Positions 55,053 to 64,000 of a DNA stretch of 64,000 nt are shown here, in pieces. The DNA is taken from positions 897,657 through 961,656 of the forward strand of contig JAOPKE010000001.1 of assembly GCA_025517465.1 (NCBI GenBank). Direction: 5' to 3'. Within the stretch, counting starts at the first letter, position 1; every line of letters begins with the position of its first letter. Both the position numbers and the translations under genes were made by a program. This stretch comes from Halobacteria archaeon HArc-gm2 (GTDB lineage Archaea; Halobacteriota; Halobacteria; Halobacteriales; Haloarculaceae). The notes beneath the pieces were generated by a model. The model was not told the origin of the DNA, ran no database searches, and was given only the letters and a program-made list of their open reading frames with translations.

Positions 55053-55580
55053 ATGGGCAAGGTCAACATCGGACTCCGGGGCTGGCGGTTCGACGAGGAC
55101 GAGGTCTTCGACGACGAGGGCCGCATCCGCCCGCTCGGAGTGATGGACCCCGACGCGCGTGACCGGATCCTGCGGCTCACCGAACGCGTCGGCGATCCGT
55201 GTGACGCCTGCTGGCTGATCCACGGCGAGGAGAACCTCGAGGAGTGTAACCCCGCCGAGGTCATCTACGGCGAACCCCAGGGCGAGGTCGTCCTCTGCAG
55301 CGACCACGAGCGCGACTTCGTCTACTGGTTCCGGAACGAGGCCGACGAGGACCTGGTCGGCCACCCCGAACTGGGTGACGCCTTCCACGAGTGGTTCATG
55401 GACGGCGGGCGCGCGCCCGACGCGTTCCCGCCGCTCGACCACGTCGACGAATCCCCCGACGAGGTTCCCGACGCCGGGGATCTGCACGACGAACTCCCCG
55501 GTCTCGAACAGGAACTGCGCGAGATGGACGACGAGGACCTGGAGGCCCTCGACGTGAACCTCGACGACCTCGACGTATGA
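55053..55580 (+). CDS. conserved haloarchaeal protein, unknown function
   Basis: 175 residues. N-terminal globular part has '[36 protein letters not shown]' and a possible metal site '[16 protein letters not shown]...VLCSDH'; C-terminal 60 residues are strongly acidic. TATA-like CTTTTATCC is about 28 bp upstream. Overlaps trmJ by 4 bp, so it may assist RNA modification (inference). Confidence 0.78.
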   Translation: MGKVNIGLRGWRFDEDEVFDDEGRIRPLGVMDPDARDRILRLTERVGDPCDACWLIHGEENLEECNPAEVIYGEPQGEVVLCSDHERDFVYWFRNEADEDLVGHPELGDAFHEWFMDGGRAPDAFPPLDHVDESPDEVPDAGDLHDELPGLEQELREMDDEDLEALDVNLDDLDV

Positions 55581-56293
55581 CCGACGTCAGCGTCGCCGTC
55601 GTCGACGCGAAAACCCCGGGAAACGTCGGAACCATCGCTCGCGCGATGAAGAACTTCGGGCTCTCCGACCTGCTCCTCGTCGACCCGCCGGAACTCGACC
55701 CGGACGGGGAGGCCTACGGCTTCGCCGGGCAGGCGCGGGAAGACATCCTCCCGAACGCACGCGAGGTCACCTTCGACCACCTCGTCGCAAACTACCACAC
55801 CGTCGGCTGCACCGCGGTCACCAACGAGGACGAGGACAGCCACGTCCGCTACCCGTTCCGGACGCCAGCCGAACTCGCCGACAGCCTCGCCGGCGTCCAG
55901 GGGGACACCGTCGTCGTGTTCGGCCGCGAGCGCGTCGGGCTGACCAACGACGAACTCGCCCGCCTCGACGAGATCTGTTCGATCCCGGCGAGCGCCGACT
56001 ACCCCGTGCTCAACCTGGGCCAGGCCGCGACCATCGTGCTGTACGAACTCCGCGACCTGACCCTCGACGAGACACAGCTACCCGAAACCGTCAACGAGCG
56101 CGCGAGCGAACGGGAGATCGAGGGCCTGTACGACCAGTTCGACCAATTCGTCGCCGCGGCGGGCCACCCAGAGGAGAAACACGCCAAGGCTGGCCGGCTC
56201 TTTCGCCGGGTGATGGGACGCGCACACCCGACGGGGCGAGAGACCGTGACGCTCCGCGGGATTCTGCGACGGGCGACGAACAAGCTGGAATAA
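55577..56293 (+). CDS. trmJ: tRNA (cytidine/uridine-32-2'-O)-methyltransferase TrmJ
   Basis: 238 residues, SPOUT family. '[29 protein letters not shown]' at the N-terminus, '[14 protein letters not shown]' and '[14 protein letters not shown]' form the SAM knot. C-terminal helical tail after 165 as in TrmJ. Methylates position 32 in the anticodon loop (archaeal TrmJ targets C32). Confidence 0.93.
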   Translation: MTDVSVAVVDAKTPGNVGTIARAMKNFGLSDLLLVDPPELDPDGEAYGFAGQAREDILPNAREVTFDHLVANYHTVGCTAVTNEDEDSHVRYPFRTPAELADSLAGVQGDTVVVFGRERVGLTNDELARLDEICSIPASADYPVLNLGQAATIVLYELRDLTLDETQLPETVNERASEREIEGLYDQFDQFVAAAGHPEEKHAKAGRLFRRVMGRAHPTGRETVTLRGILRRATNKLE

Positions 56294-56344
56294 TGGGGTT
56301 CGGTCGCAGTGACGTTAAAATCGGACCTGGGAAATCACCGGGCG

Positions 56345-56728
56345 TCACATCGAGTGCTCAGTGCTTCGCTGAATGTCGATGTTGCCACGAACGATTTCGA
56401 TCCCAACACCGACGAGGGAGAATGCACCGACGATGACGGCCGCGTAGTACGCTACTCTGGCCGGATACGTTCCCAGATCGACGAAAATTTGGTATCCTCC
56501 CACGACAACTGCACCTTCTAACATCGTGGCGACTCCGGCCGCTCTCCGGATATTACCCAAATCGTCGAGAATAGTTCCGGCGAGGATTGTGAGGAACGCG
56601 CTACAAAGCAGTAAAAGAACGACAGCGACCGATACGAGACGAATCTGGTGGCCACTAATCGCCAACAGTAGTAATCCACAGATGGCGAGATGGCCTACTC
56701 CAACCCACGTTAAATTCCGTTGTTTCAT
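56345..56728 (-). CDS. small four-helix membrane protein, AT-rich gene
   Basis: 127 residues with four hydrophobic helices (about 10-28, 31-52, 65-85, 92-112). No family recognised. Base composition is visibly lower in GC than its neighbours and Ile content is higher, suggesting a recently acquired or unusually drifting gene. Flanking intergenic DNA (56729-56847) is also AT-rich. Confidence 0.6.
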   Translation of the reverse strand: MKQRNLTWVGVGHLAICGLLLLAISGHQIRLVSVAVVLLLLCSAFLTILAGTILDDLGNIRRAAGVATMLEGAVVVGGYQIFVDLGTYPARVAYYAAVIVGAFSLVGVGIEIVRGNIDIQRSTEHSM

Positions 56729-56847
56729 CGTATCATTCGCACTGGTTCTATTACGGATTGTTAATCCTCAGCATCAAATATGACTGGCGTATCTATCCTC
56801 TCGTTGGGTAATTAAAAGTTCCAGCGGTCGCTTCGGAGAAGCGAACG

Positions 56848-57498
56848 ATGTCACTCGCCCGCGCCGACGTGCGCGACGTCTGCTTTGCCCACTGGCCAGT
56901 CGAGGCCGGCGAACTCGCTGCCCGGTTGCCGGCGGCGCTCGCGCCGGCCACCCGTGACGGCTCGGCGTGGGTGTCGGTCCTCGGACAGCGAACGGGCGCC
57001 GGCATCCGGGGGGTTCCCTGGCGCTACGAGTACGCGCAACTCGCCGTCAGAGCGTACGTCGTCCCCGCGGAACCGGAAGAACGGTTTCCCCAGGTCGGCG
57101 TCCACTTCCTCGACGTCGAGTCGGGCAGCCGGTTCGCCAGCCTCGGAGCCCGGCTGCTGTACGACATCCCGTTTCGGCACACCAGCGTGAGGCACCGTCG
57201 GTCTGGGAACACGTTCGAGATAGACGGCGACGCCTTCCGCGCTCGATTCGAACCGCACGGCGAGACGGCCGTCGCGGACCCAGACACCCTCGCCGGCTGG
57301 CTCACCGACCGCTACCGGTACTACCTCCCCGACGGGAGCCACGGCGTCACCGAGCATCCGCCCTGGAAGCTCGCCAAAACGGCGGTGAGTATCGAAGAAA
57401 ATCGCGTATTAGACAGACTGGACCTGCCCGAGCCGGTCGGTGACGCCGTGTTCCGGTACTCGCCGGGTGCGGAATTCCGGTTGAAGCGCAGACCGTGA
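56848..57498 (+). CDS. DUF2071 (YqjF-like) protein
   Basis: 216 residues. 'VCFAHWPVEAGELAARLPAALAP', 'PWRYEYAQLAVRAYVVP', 'PQVGVHFLDVESG', and 'RYRYYLPDG' match DUF2071, an acetoacetate-decarboxylase-like fold. Activity unknown. ATTAAAAG about 33 bp upstream is a promoter candidate. Confidence 0.85.
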   Translation: MSLARADVRDVCFAHWPVEAGELAARLPAALAPATRDGSAWVSVLGQRTGAGIRGVPWRYEYAQLAVRAYVVPAEPEERFPQVGVHFLDVESGSRFASLGARLLYDIPFRHTSVRHRRSGNTFEIDGDAFRARFEPHGETAVADPDTLAGWLTDRYRYYLPDGSHGVTEHPPWKLAKTAVSIEENRVLDRLDLPEPVGDAVFRYSPGAEFRLKRRP

Positions 57499-57522
57499 GC
57501 GAACAAGTGCGGACTGGCGGAG

Positions 57523-59391
57523 TCAGGCCCGCTTCTGGATCTCTTCTCGCAGCACGTCGCTGACGGTGTCGCCGTCGGCCTTCCCGCGCAGTGCGCCCAT
57601 CGCCTCGCCCATCAGGCCGGAGAACGCGCCCATGCCCTCGGTCTCGACCTGGTCGGCGTTGCGCTCGACGACTTCGGCGACAGCCTCGCGGACCTCGCTC
57701 TCGTCGACGCCGCCCAGGTCTTCCTGCTCGACCGCTTCCTCGGCGGTGAGCGTGGGGTCCTCGGCGAGTGCAGTGAGGAGGTCGTTGACGCCCTCGCGCG
57801 GGACCTCGCCCCCGTGGACCAGCAGGATGGTCTCGCGGAGGTGATCGTCGGTGAGGTGCGCGACGGGGACGTCGTCGCGCCGGAGTTCGGTGAGCGTCGA
57901 CTCCAGGGTGCCGGCGGCGAGGTTCGGGTCGACGCCCTGGCCGACCAGTTCCTCGAAGAGCCGCCAGCGCTGGCCGTAGGCGACCTGTTCGGCCAGGCCC
58001 TCGCCCAGGTCGAACTCGGCCTGATAGCGATCGGTCTTTTCGGTCAGCAACTCGGGGGGTTCGACCTCAGTCGGGTCGGGGCGCACGGGCGGGACGTCCG
58101 TCTCGGGATACATCCGCGCCGCGCCGGGGAGCGGGCGGAGGTACCGTGAGGTGGCGTCGTCGTTCGCGCCGCGGGTCTCCTCGGGGACGCCTTCCATGGC
58201 CGTCTTCGCCCGGTCGGCGACGGCCTCGATGGCCAGGTCCGCGGTCCGGGAGTCGTCCGCGACGATGGCGACGGCGTCCTCGGGCTCGGCGTCGACGGCG
58301 TCGCGCAGGGCCTCGACCTCGTCCTCGGTGACACCGTAGGCTGGCAGTTCGTCTGTGTGGAAGATGCCGCCGGCGCCGTGGCGCTTCGCGTGGTCGGAGA
58401 ACTCCGTCCCGAGGCGGCGGTCCGGCTGAATCTCCCGGCCGACCAGGCCGTCGAACCCTTCGAGGCGGACGGCCTCGACCTCACCGCCGGAGGAGAGCGC
58501 GCCACCGATGACGCCGGAGTCCGTGTCCTCGAAGACGTCGGTGACGTTCTGCGGGTCGTGGACGACGGCCTCGCGCTCGGCGAGTTCGCTCTTGATATCC
58601 AGCAGTTCGACCTGGCGGCGGACCTCGTTGCGAACGATGTCGTCGATGTCGTCGAGGCTCTGGACGCCCTTCAGCTCGATACGGGCGCCCTCGGCGATGG
58701 AGACGTTGACGTCCTGGCGGATGGTGCCCAGTCCACGCTTGACGTGGCCGGTCGAACGCAGGAGCATGCCGATCTGTTCGGCTGCCTCGCGGGCCTGTTC
58801 GGGCGAGCGGATGTCGGGTTTGGTCCCGATCTCGACGAGCGGGATGCCGAGTCGGTCCAGGGAGTACCGGACGCCGTCCTCGGTCTCTTCGACGCGCTGG
58901 GCGGACTCCTCTTCGAGCATCATGTCCTCGACGCCGACCGGGCCCTCGCTGGTCTCGATCTCTCCCTCGTTGGCGACGAGCATCGAGCGCTGGAACCCGG
59001 TGGTGTTCGAGCCGTCCACGACGATCTTTCGCATCACGTGGACGACGTCGACCAGCGTCATGTCCAGCAGCTGGGCGATCTCCATGACGACGTCCATCGC
59101 CTCGCGGTCGACCCGGTGGGGCGGTTCGTCGTCCTCCTCGACGAGGCAGGTCGAGTCGTAGCCCAGGTACTCGAACTCGCGGTCGACCATGCTCTCCTCG
59201 AGGGCGGCCTGGTCGATCTCTCCCAGTTCGCTCTTCGTCGGGTGGAGGTAGCGGGTGAACGTGCGCGTCGCCTCTCCGGGGTCCCGAATATCGGTCGGAC
59301 ACTCACAGAAGAGTTTGGTGTCCGTGTCGAGCTGCTGGTGGATCTCCAGGCCGGCCACGAGGCCGAGATCCTCGTAATCGTACTCCGTCAT
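57523..59391 (-). CDS. gatE: glutamyl-tRNA(Gln) amidotransferase subunit E
   Basis: 622 residues. Archaea-specific GatB relative that, with GatD, converts Glu-tRNA-Gln to Gln-tRNA-Gln. 'VAGLEIHQQLDTDTKLFCECPT' at the N-terminus, 'IVVDGSNTTGFQRSML', 'GIPLVEIGTKPD' and 'TGHVKRGLGTIRQDVNVSI' are GatB/E kinase-like motifs; a GatE-specific insert and the C-terminal YqeY-like tail follow. gatD is not in the window. Confidence 0.96.
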   Translation of the reverse strand: MTEYDYEDLGLVAGLEIHQQLDTDTKLFCECPTDIRDPGEATRTFTRYLHPTKSELGEIDQAALEESMVDREFEYLGYDSTCLVEEDDEPPHRVDREAMDVVMEIAQLLDMTLVDVVHVMRKIVVDGSNTTGFQRSMLVANEGEIETSEGPVGVEDMMLEEESAQRVEETEDGVRYSLDRLGIPLVEIGTKPDIRSPEQAREAAEQIGMLLRSTGHVKRGLGTIRQDVNVSIAEGARIELKGVQSLDDIDDIVRNEVRRQVELLDIKSELAEREAVVHDPQNVTDVFEDTDSGVIGGALSSGGEVEAVRLEGFDGLVGREIQPDRRLGTEFSDHAKRHGAGGIFHTDELPAYGVTEDEVEALRDAVDAEPEDAVAIVADDSRTADLAIEAVADRAKTAMEGVPEETRGANDDATSRYLRPLPGAARMYPETDVPPVRPDPTEVEPPELLTEKTDRYQAEFDLGEGLAEQVAYGQRWRLFEELVGQGVDPNLAAGTLESTLTELRRDDVPVAHLTDDHLRETILLVHGGEVPREGVNDLLTALAEDPTLTAEEAVEQEDLGGVDESEVREAVAEVVERNADQVETEGMGAFSGLMGEAMGALRGKADGDTVSDVLREEIQKRA

Positions 59392-59414
59392 TACGCGTAG
59401 GTCGGCCCTCCGAC

Positions 59415-59425
59415 GGTAAAAAACC
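59415..59425 (-). promoter_or_regulatory. TATA box for gatE
   Basis: Minus strand GGTTTTTTACC, about 29 bp upstream of the gatE ATG. Confidence 0.6.
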
Positions 59426-59461
59426 GTCCAGTTCCCGGTAGCGGCCTCCCGGCAGGACCCA

Positions 59462-59470
59462 CCTTTTTGC
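59462..59470 (+). promoter_or_regulatory. TATA-like box for first lipoprotein
   Basis: CCTTTTTGC about 27 bp before ATG 59493. Confidence 0.5.
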
Positions 59471-59492
59471 GCCCGGCCCCGAATGCTCGGCT

Positions 59493-60359
59493 ATGCGCTG
59501 GGGGCTGCTCGCCGTCCTCGTCCTCGCGGTCACCGCCGGCTGTGGGACGTTCACGACCGCGAGCGAATCGACGGAGACCGTGACGCCCGTGCCAGTCACC
59601 GGCGTCCCGACGGAGGAACCGACACCCACGGGTATCGCGCCGGGGCTATTCGGTGGCGGCGTCCGGGACGTCAACCGCCTGGCCGAGGCCCACACGAACG
59701 CCATCGAGGGCGAGCGCTACGTCTGGCACTCGATCCGCCGGACTGATTCCCTGCCGAACGTCTCCGGGCAGGAACACGTCGTCCGCCAGAATCTCAGCGT
59801 CGAGAGCGAACAGCGGTATCAGTTCTACACCAACCGACGTGACCTCGCTCAGCGCGGTGACGAACGGCTCCTGAACGACGTCAGCGAGTTCGCCGACGGA
59901 GAGACCGTGTATCGCCGATTCATCCCGTTCTCTCAACAGGAGTTCACCTACGCCCGACAGCCCGCCGAGGCGGCGAGCGTCCGGTACGAGAGCGAGATGG
60001 CCGGGCCAGTCCGCCGGTACCTTGCGGTCCCGAACGCCACCGTCGCCGAGGCACGTGTCGACGGGGAGCCCTACTACCGCGTCCACTCCGAGCGCGAGAT
60101 GGTCCCGGGATTCACGAGGGGACGGAACTTCTCGGCCACCGCGCTGGTCTCACCCGAGGGCTTCGTCAGGGCGATGAACGTCTCGTACGTCGTCGACCGA
60201 CCCGATCGAGCCGTCACCGTCGAGTACTCTTTCCGGTACGAACGGCGTGACGACGTTTCTGTCGACCGACCTGGCTGGGTCGACGAGCAGTGGCCCCAGG
60301 CAGCGACCGAGAGCGAACGACGACTGTCCCGCCCGCGGGTGGACGACAACGGTGAGTAG
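59493..60359 (+). CDS. haloarchaeal lipoprotein
   Basis: 288 residues. Signal peptide with lipobox TAGC (Cys17) directs it to the outer face of the membrane as a lipid-anchored protein. After a Thr/Pro-rich linker (about 20-50), a conserved domain of unknown function follows with many Tyr/Arg and an N-terminal 'VRDVNRLAEAHTNAIEG'. Tandem paralogue follows 49 bp downstream. Confidence 0.85.
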   Translation: MRWGLLAVLVLAVTAGCGTFTTASESTETVTPVPVTGVPTEEPTPTGIAPGLFGGGVRDVNRLAEAHTNAIEGERYVWHSIRRTDSLPNVSGQEHVVRQNLSVESEQRYQFYTNRRDLAQRGDERLLNDVSEFADGETVYRRFIPFSQQEFTYARQPAEAASVRYESEMAGPVRRYLAVPNATVAEARVDGEPYYRVHSEREMVPGFTRGRNFSATALVSPEGFVRAMNVSYVVDRPDRAVTVEYSFRYERRDDVSVDRPGWVDEQWPQAATESERRLSRPRVDDNGE

Positions 60360-60408
60360 AAGCCCGACTCCAGCATTTATTGCTCCAGGACCCGCCAGTA
60401 CACAGGTA

Positions 60409-61242
60409 ATGGGCTGGCAGTTCCTCGGTTCAGTCGGTCTGGTCGTCCTCGTGGTCACCGCCGGCTGCGGGTCGCTGACCGACAGCCCCACGGAGACGAC
60501 GACGGTGACGCCGGCACCGGTGCCGACGCCCTCACCGAGCCCCGAGGAACCGGGCGGATCTCTCGCCCCCGGACTGGACGCGTCTGGCGTCACCGACCCC
60601 GGTTCCCTCGCGCAATCTCACGGCGAAATCACGGACAGAACGAGCTACCGGATGGATCGGACGAGTTCCGTCGTCCACCGGTTCGGAAATACGACGGCCG
60701 AGAGCGCCGTGGTCCGACGGCTCACGTACGAGAACGCGTCGAGGTATCACCTGGCGGCCGACCCGTACGAGACGGTGATCGACGGCCGCATCCAGAGCCT
60801 CGACGACTACGAGGCCTACGTCGACGGCGACGTCGCCTATCGGACCTGGCGGACTGACGACGGCCGAACCGTCCGTGAAAACGCGTCCGCGGGCGAGCGC
60901 CCCGCCGAAGCCGACCTCGTGACCGTCGCGATACGACGATATCTCCGCCTCGAGAACGAGACAGTCTCGCGCATCGACGTCGGTGACGCCCCTCACTACG
61001 AAGTCGTCGGGACGCGCCCGACGTTGCCGCGGTACGGTGCCCTCGACTCCTATCGTGCGCGTGCCGTTGTGCGATCAGACGGGTTCGTCCGGAGCCTGAA
61101 CGTCACGTTCACCGTCCGGCGGAACGACGAACGGATCGACGTGCGCGACAACTTCACGTACCGGCAGGTCGGGGCGGCGACGGTCACCGAACCGGAGTGG
61201 GTCGCCGACGACGCGAACGAGTCGAAGAGGACCGACGCCTAG
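60409..61242 (+). CDS. haloarchaeal lipoprotein, tandem paralogue
   Basis: 277 residues, same plan as the previous gene: lipobox TAGC (Cys20), Thr/Pro linker, then 'VTDPGSLAQSHGEITDRTSYRMDRTSSV' parallel to its neighbour and a shared C-terminal 'VVRSDGFVRSLNVTFTV' strand pattern. GCATTTATTG about 30 bp upstream suggests its own promoter. Its stop overlaps the convergent fumC stop by 4 bp. Confidence 0.85.
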   Translation: MGWQFLGSVGLVVLVVTAGCGSLTDSPTETTTVTPAPVPTPSPSPEEPGGSLAPGLDASGVTDPGSLAQSHGEITDRTSYRMDRTSSVVHRFGNTTAESAVVRRLTYENASRYHLAADPYETVIDGRIQSLDDYEAYVDGDVAYRTWRTDDGRTVRENASAGERPAEADLVTVAIRRYLRLENETVSRIDVGDAPHYEVVGTRPTLPRYGALDSYRARAVVRSDGFVRSLNVTFTVRRNDERIDVRDNFTYRQVGAATVTEPEWVADDANESKRTDA

Positions 61243-62645
61243 TCGTCGCCGAGGATGACGCGCTCGGTCATCTTCGCCGGGTCAAGGACTTCGTCGACCT
61301 CGTCCTCGTCGAGGTACCCTTCCTCGAGGACCACTTCGCGGATGGTCTTGCCCTCGGCGAGGGCCTGCTTCGCGACCTTGCTCGCCTTGTCGTAGCCGAT
61401 GGCGGGGTTGAGGGCGGTCGCGAGTGCCATCGACTGCTGGACGCGCTCTGCGCAGTGTTCGCGGTCGGCCTCCAGTTTGGCGACGAACTTCTCGGCGAAC
61501 ACCTCGCTCCCGTTGGCGATCAGCCGCGCGGACTGGAGGAAGTTGCTCGCGAGGACTGGCTTGTAGAGGTTGAGGTCTATCTGGCCCTCGGCCGCGCCGG
61601 CCGACACCGCGGCGTCGTTGCCGACGACCTGCTTGTGGACCTGGTTGACGGCCTCGGCGACGACGGGGTTGATCTTCCCGGGCATGATGGAGGAGCCAGG
61701 CTGATTCTCCGGCTGGTCGACTTCGCCGAGGCCGTTCCGGGGGCCGGAGGCCAACAGGCGCAGGTCGTTTGCTATCTTGTTGAGGCTCCCGGCGACCGTC
61801 TCCAGGGCGCCGTGGGCCTCGTTCATCGCGTCGTGTGCGGCCTGGGCCTCGAAGTGGTTGTCGGCCTCGCGGAACTCGACGCCAGTCTCCTCCGACATGT
61901 ACTCCGCTGCCTTCGCGGGGAACTCGGGGTGGGTATTGAGCCCCGTCCCGACAGCAGTCCCGCCCAGCGCCAGCTCGGCGAGGTGGTCCCGGGTCCCCTC
62001 GACACGCTCGATTCCCTTCTCGATCTGGGTCCGGTAGCCCGAGAACTCCTGACCGAGCGTGATGGGCGTCGCGTCCTGGAGGTGCGTTCGCCCCGTCTTG
62101 ACGACGTCGTCGAACTCGTCTTCCTTCTCGGCGAGCGCGTCGCGAAGCGTTGCCAGCGCGGGGAGGACGTCCTTCTCGACGGCCTCCAGGGACGCGACGT
62201 GCATCGCGGTCGGGATAACGTCGTTGCTGGACTGGCCGAAGTTGACGTGATCGTTGGGGTGGATCTCGCGCGTCCCGATCTCTCCGCCGTAGATCTCCGT
62301 GGCCCGGTTGGCGATGACCTCGTTGGCGTTCATGTTCGATGACGTGCCCGACCCGGTCTGGAACACGTCGACGGGGAACTGGTCGTCGTGTTCGCCGGCG
62401 ATGACCTCGTCGGCAGCCTCGACAATGGCCTCGGCCTTGTCGTCGGGGACCGTCCCGAGGTCGCTGTTGGCCAGCGCGGCCGCCTTCTTGACGACCCCGA
62501 GCGCGCGCACGAAGCGCCGCCCGAAGGTGACGTTCGAGATGGGGAAGTTCTCGACGGCGCGCTGGGTCTGTGCACCCCAGTAGGCGTCCGCCGGCACCTG
62601 CATCTTGCCGAGACTGTCGCGTTCGGTCCGGAACTCGTCGCTCAT
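61239..62645 (-). CDS. fumC: fumarate hydratase, class II
   Basis: 468 residues. 'VFQTGSGTSSNMNANEVIANRA', 'KTGRTHLQDATPITLGQEFSGY' and the superfamily signature 'GSSIMPGKINPV' mark class II fumarase (fumarate to malate, TCA cycle). ATG 62645 has a TATA-like GCTTTTACG about 30 bp upstream; the longer in-frame extension is rejected. Confidence 0.95.
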   Translation of the reverse strand: MSDEFRTERDSLGKMQVPADAYWGAQTQRAVENFPISNVTFGRRFVRALGVVKKAAALANSDLGTVPDDKAEAIVEAADEVIAGEHDDQFPVDVFQTGSGTSSNMNANEVIANRATEIYGGEIGTREIHPNDHVNFGQSSNDVIPTAMHVASLEAVEKDVLPALATLRDALAEKEDEFDDVVKTGRTHLQDATPITLGQEFSGYRTQIEKGIERVEGTRDHLAELALGGTAVGTGLNTHPEFPAKAAEYMSEETGVEFREADNHFEAQAAHDAMNEAHGALETVAGSLNKIANDLRLLASGPRNGLGEVDQPENQPGSSIMPGKINPVVAEAVNQVHKQVVGNDAAVSAGAAEGQIDLNLYKPVLASNFLQSARLIANGSEVFAEKFVAKLEADREHCAERVQQSMALATALNPAIGYDKASKVAKQALAEGKTIREVVLEEGYLDEDEVDEVLDPAKMTERVILGDD

Positions 62646-62671
62646 GACACGTGAGACGTCGCTCGCATGCG

Positions 62672-62680
62672 CGTAAAAGC
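62672..62680 (-). promoter_or_regulatory. TATA box for fumC
   Basis: Minus strand GCTTTTACG, about 31 bp before the fumC ATG. Confidence 0.5.
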
Positions 62681-62750
62681 CACCGTTTCGCCGCCGATGG
62701 CAGGTGCGCCGGCTACCGAAACTTTTGCGTGATGCGGTCGTCGTTCGCGT

Positions 62751-63302
62751 ATGAAAACGGTCGCAATCGACCGGATCGAACCCGCCGACGTCGGGAGCGA
62801 CGCCGAAAAGCAGTCGCTCGGGGAAGGCCTCGGAACCAGCGACATCGCGATCAATCGCTACCGCGTCGAACCCGGGACCCGACTGGCGGGGCTGCACGCC
62901 CACGCCGACCAGGAGGAGATATTCGTTGTGCTCGACGGGACGCTCACCTTCGAAACGCTCGACGGAGAAGTCACCGTCGCCGCTGGCGAAGCCATCCGGT
63001 TCGAGCCCGGCGAACACCAGTCCGGCAAGAACGACGCCGACGGCGACGCGGTGGTGCTCGCACTCGGTGCCCCCCGGGACACGAGCGAGTTGCTGATTCC
63101 GGTCGCCTGTGCGGACTGTGGCCACGACGAGCAGCGTCTGGTGGGGACTGGGACCGGCGGTGCGCTCGTCTGTACCGACTGCGGAACCGAGTCCCGGCCC
63201 AGGTGCCCGGAGTGCGACGGGCAGGACTTGCATTCCGTGCTCGGTGAGGACGGCGAAACGCCGGTCTCGAAGTGCAAAACGTGCGGTACGGAGTGGAAGT
63301 GA
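62751..63302 (+). CDS. cupin domain fused to C-terminal zinc ribbons
   Basis: 183 residues. Cupin motif 1 is 'HAHADQEEIFVVLDGTLTF' (near 44-62); motif 2 'FEPGEHQSGKNDADG' near 84 keeps one His. From about 120, four CxxC pairs (CADC, CTDC, CPEC, CKTC) form one or two zinc ribbons. The fusion suggests a ligand-sensing or nucleic-acid-linked role. TATA-like ACTTTTGC is 27 bp upstream. Confidence 0.85.
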   Translation: MKTVAIDRIEPADVGSDAEKQSLGEGLGTSDIAINRYRVEPGTRLAGLHAHADQEEIFVVLDGTLTFETLDGEVTVAAGEAIRFEPGEHQSGKNDADGDAVVLALGAPRDTSELLIPVACADCGHDEQRLVGTGTGGALVCTDCGTESRPRCPECDGQDLHSVLGEDGETPVSKCKTCGTEWK

Positions 63303-63346
63303 TGGGTACGGAAACAGTCGTGACTGCACGGCAGAAATGACGAAAA

Positions 63347-63376
63347 CCCCCGAACAGCGCAGTGGCTGTTCGAGGG
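63347..63376 (-). terminator. rRNA operon hairpin terminator
   Basis: Minus strand: a 12-bp G:C-rich stem (CCCTCGAACAGC / GCTGTTCGGGGG, one G-T pair) with a 6-nt loop, then TTTTC. It lies 40 bp past the 5S 3' end. A second hairpin, GGCGTCC/GGACGCC at 63386-63404, lies between it and the 5S end and may be a processing site. Confidence 0.65.
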
Positions 63377-63415
63377 TTGAAAGTGGGCGTCCGATAGGGA
63401 CGCCGAGTATGAATG

Positions 63416-63537
63416 GCAGGCGGCGAATCGAGTTTCCCAGAGGTTCGCACACTCCAGTACTCACCGAAACGCAGGCGGGCTTATCTTCCGTGTTCGGGAT
63501 GGGTACGGGAGTCGCCCCGCCGCTATGGCCGCCTTAA
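63416..63537 (-). rRNA. rrf: 5S ribosomal RNA
   Basis: About 122 nt, minus strand. The sequence starts TTAAGGCGGCCATAGCGG, contains CCCATCCCGAACACGG (loop B/helix III region), and ends with GCCGCC pairing to the 5' GGCGGC. Follows the 23S gene as usual; ends are accurate within 2-3 nt. Confidence 0.95.
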
Positions 63538-63669
63538 CGCCGACTCGCGGAATCGAACCGCGATATTCCGAACTCGTGTTCGGGTACCAATGTCGGTGGT
63601 AAGATCATCGTGTGTACGTGCAATCCAGTTTACGCCTGGACCCGTTTCAGCGGGTCAGTGCGTCCAGTA

Positions 63670-64000
<331 letters not shown>

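Noticed and set aside
63303..63415. tRNA-Cys gene downstream of 5S, as in many haloarchaeal rRNA operons
   Set aside because: No cloverleaf is present; the region holds the terminator and one additional hairpin.

Overview
The window is haloarchaeal. GC content is high, proteins are strongly acidic, and many genes start at or just after a position about 27 bp downstream of a TATA-like box (leaderless transcripts). The gene set is archaeal: RNA polymerase subunits D, N, K and an Rpb4-like F, transcription factor B, ribosomal proteins S17e, L18e and L21e, GatE, isopentenyl phosphate kinase, CofD and MptE. A minus-strand rRNA operon end (23S 3' end and 5S) lies at the right edge. The genus cannot be fixed from this alone; all assignments are from reading the sequence, with no database search.

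Layout. 1-17.7 kb is a long minus-strand block: tRNA-Ser, rps13, rps4, rps11, rpoD, tRNA-Leu, rpl18e, rpl13, rps9, rpoN, rpoK, eno, rps2, then two small membrane proteins and a cytochrome P450, then the isoprenoid genes mvk and ipk, an acidic-tailed membrane protein, RNase J, idsA and gltX. This joins translation and transcription to archaeal lipid precursor synthesis (modified mevalonate route). The P450 group and the membrane protein interrupt it, and each interruption is bordered by hairpin-repeat DNA.

17.8-32.1 kb holds an Mrp/ApbC iron-sulfur carrier, S17e, a tightly coupled operon of cofD with three poorly understood enzymes (Dus-like, CitG-like, DUF447), a dual-specificity phosphatase, an HD hydrolase, an amidohydrolase, a universal stress protein, and a biotin group (birA with pccB-pccX-pccA) separated by a long palindromic repeat.

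32.3-46.8 kb holds DNA repair, two CPBP membrane proteases, an SDR, a GDPD, a predicted pseudokinase coupled to a 7-TM protein, tfb, a 3-hydroxyacyl-CoA dehydrogenase, and a translation/RNA group (zinc-finger microprotein, aEF1-beta, L21e, Rpb4-like, MBL nuclease, DUF655, RsmA, HemK2-like).

46.8-64 kb holds a two-gene methionine synthase, a PfkB kinase, an APH-like kinase, an F420/flavin LLM oxidoreductase, a pterin pair (mptE, folP), trmJ, gatE, twin lipoproteins, fumC, a cupin-zinc ribbon protein, and the 5S/23S rRNA end.

The most unusual structure is at 5454-5820: ten hairpins in an exact 57-bp double-unit array, every loop 11 nt, with different but fully or nearly fully paired stems, enclosed by a perfect 16-bp inverted repeat. 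Related hairpins occur at about 9.0 kb and 38.5 kb. Other points worth testing are the coupled cofD operon, the pseudokinase/7-TM pair, a leader ORF overlapping pccA, the palindrome at 27.7-28.0 kb, and a fresh tandem duplication inside rsmA.
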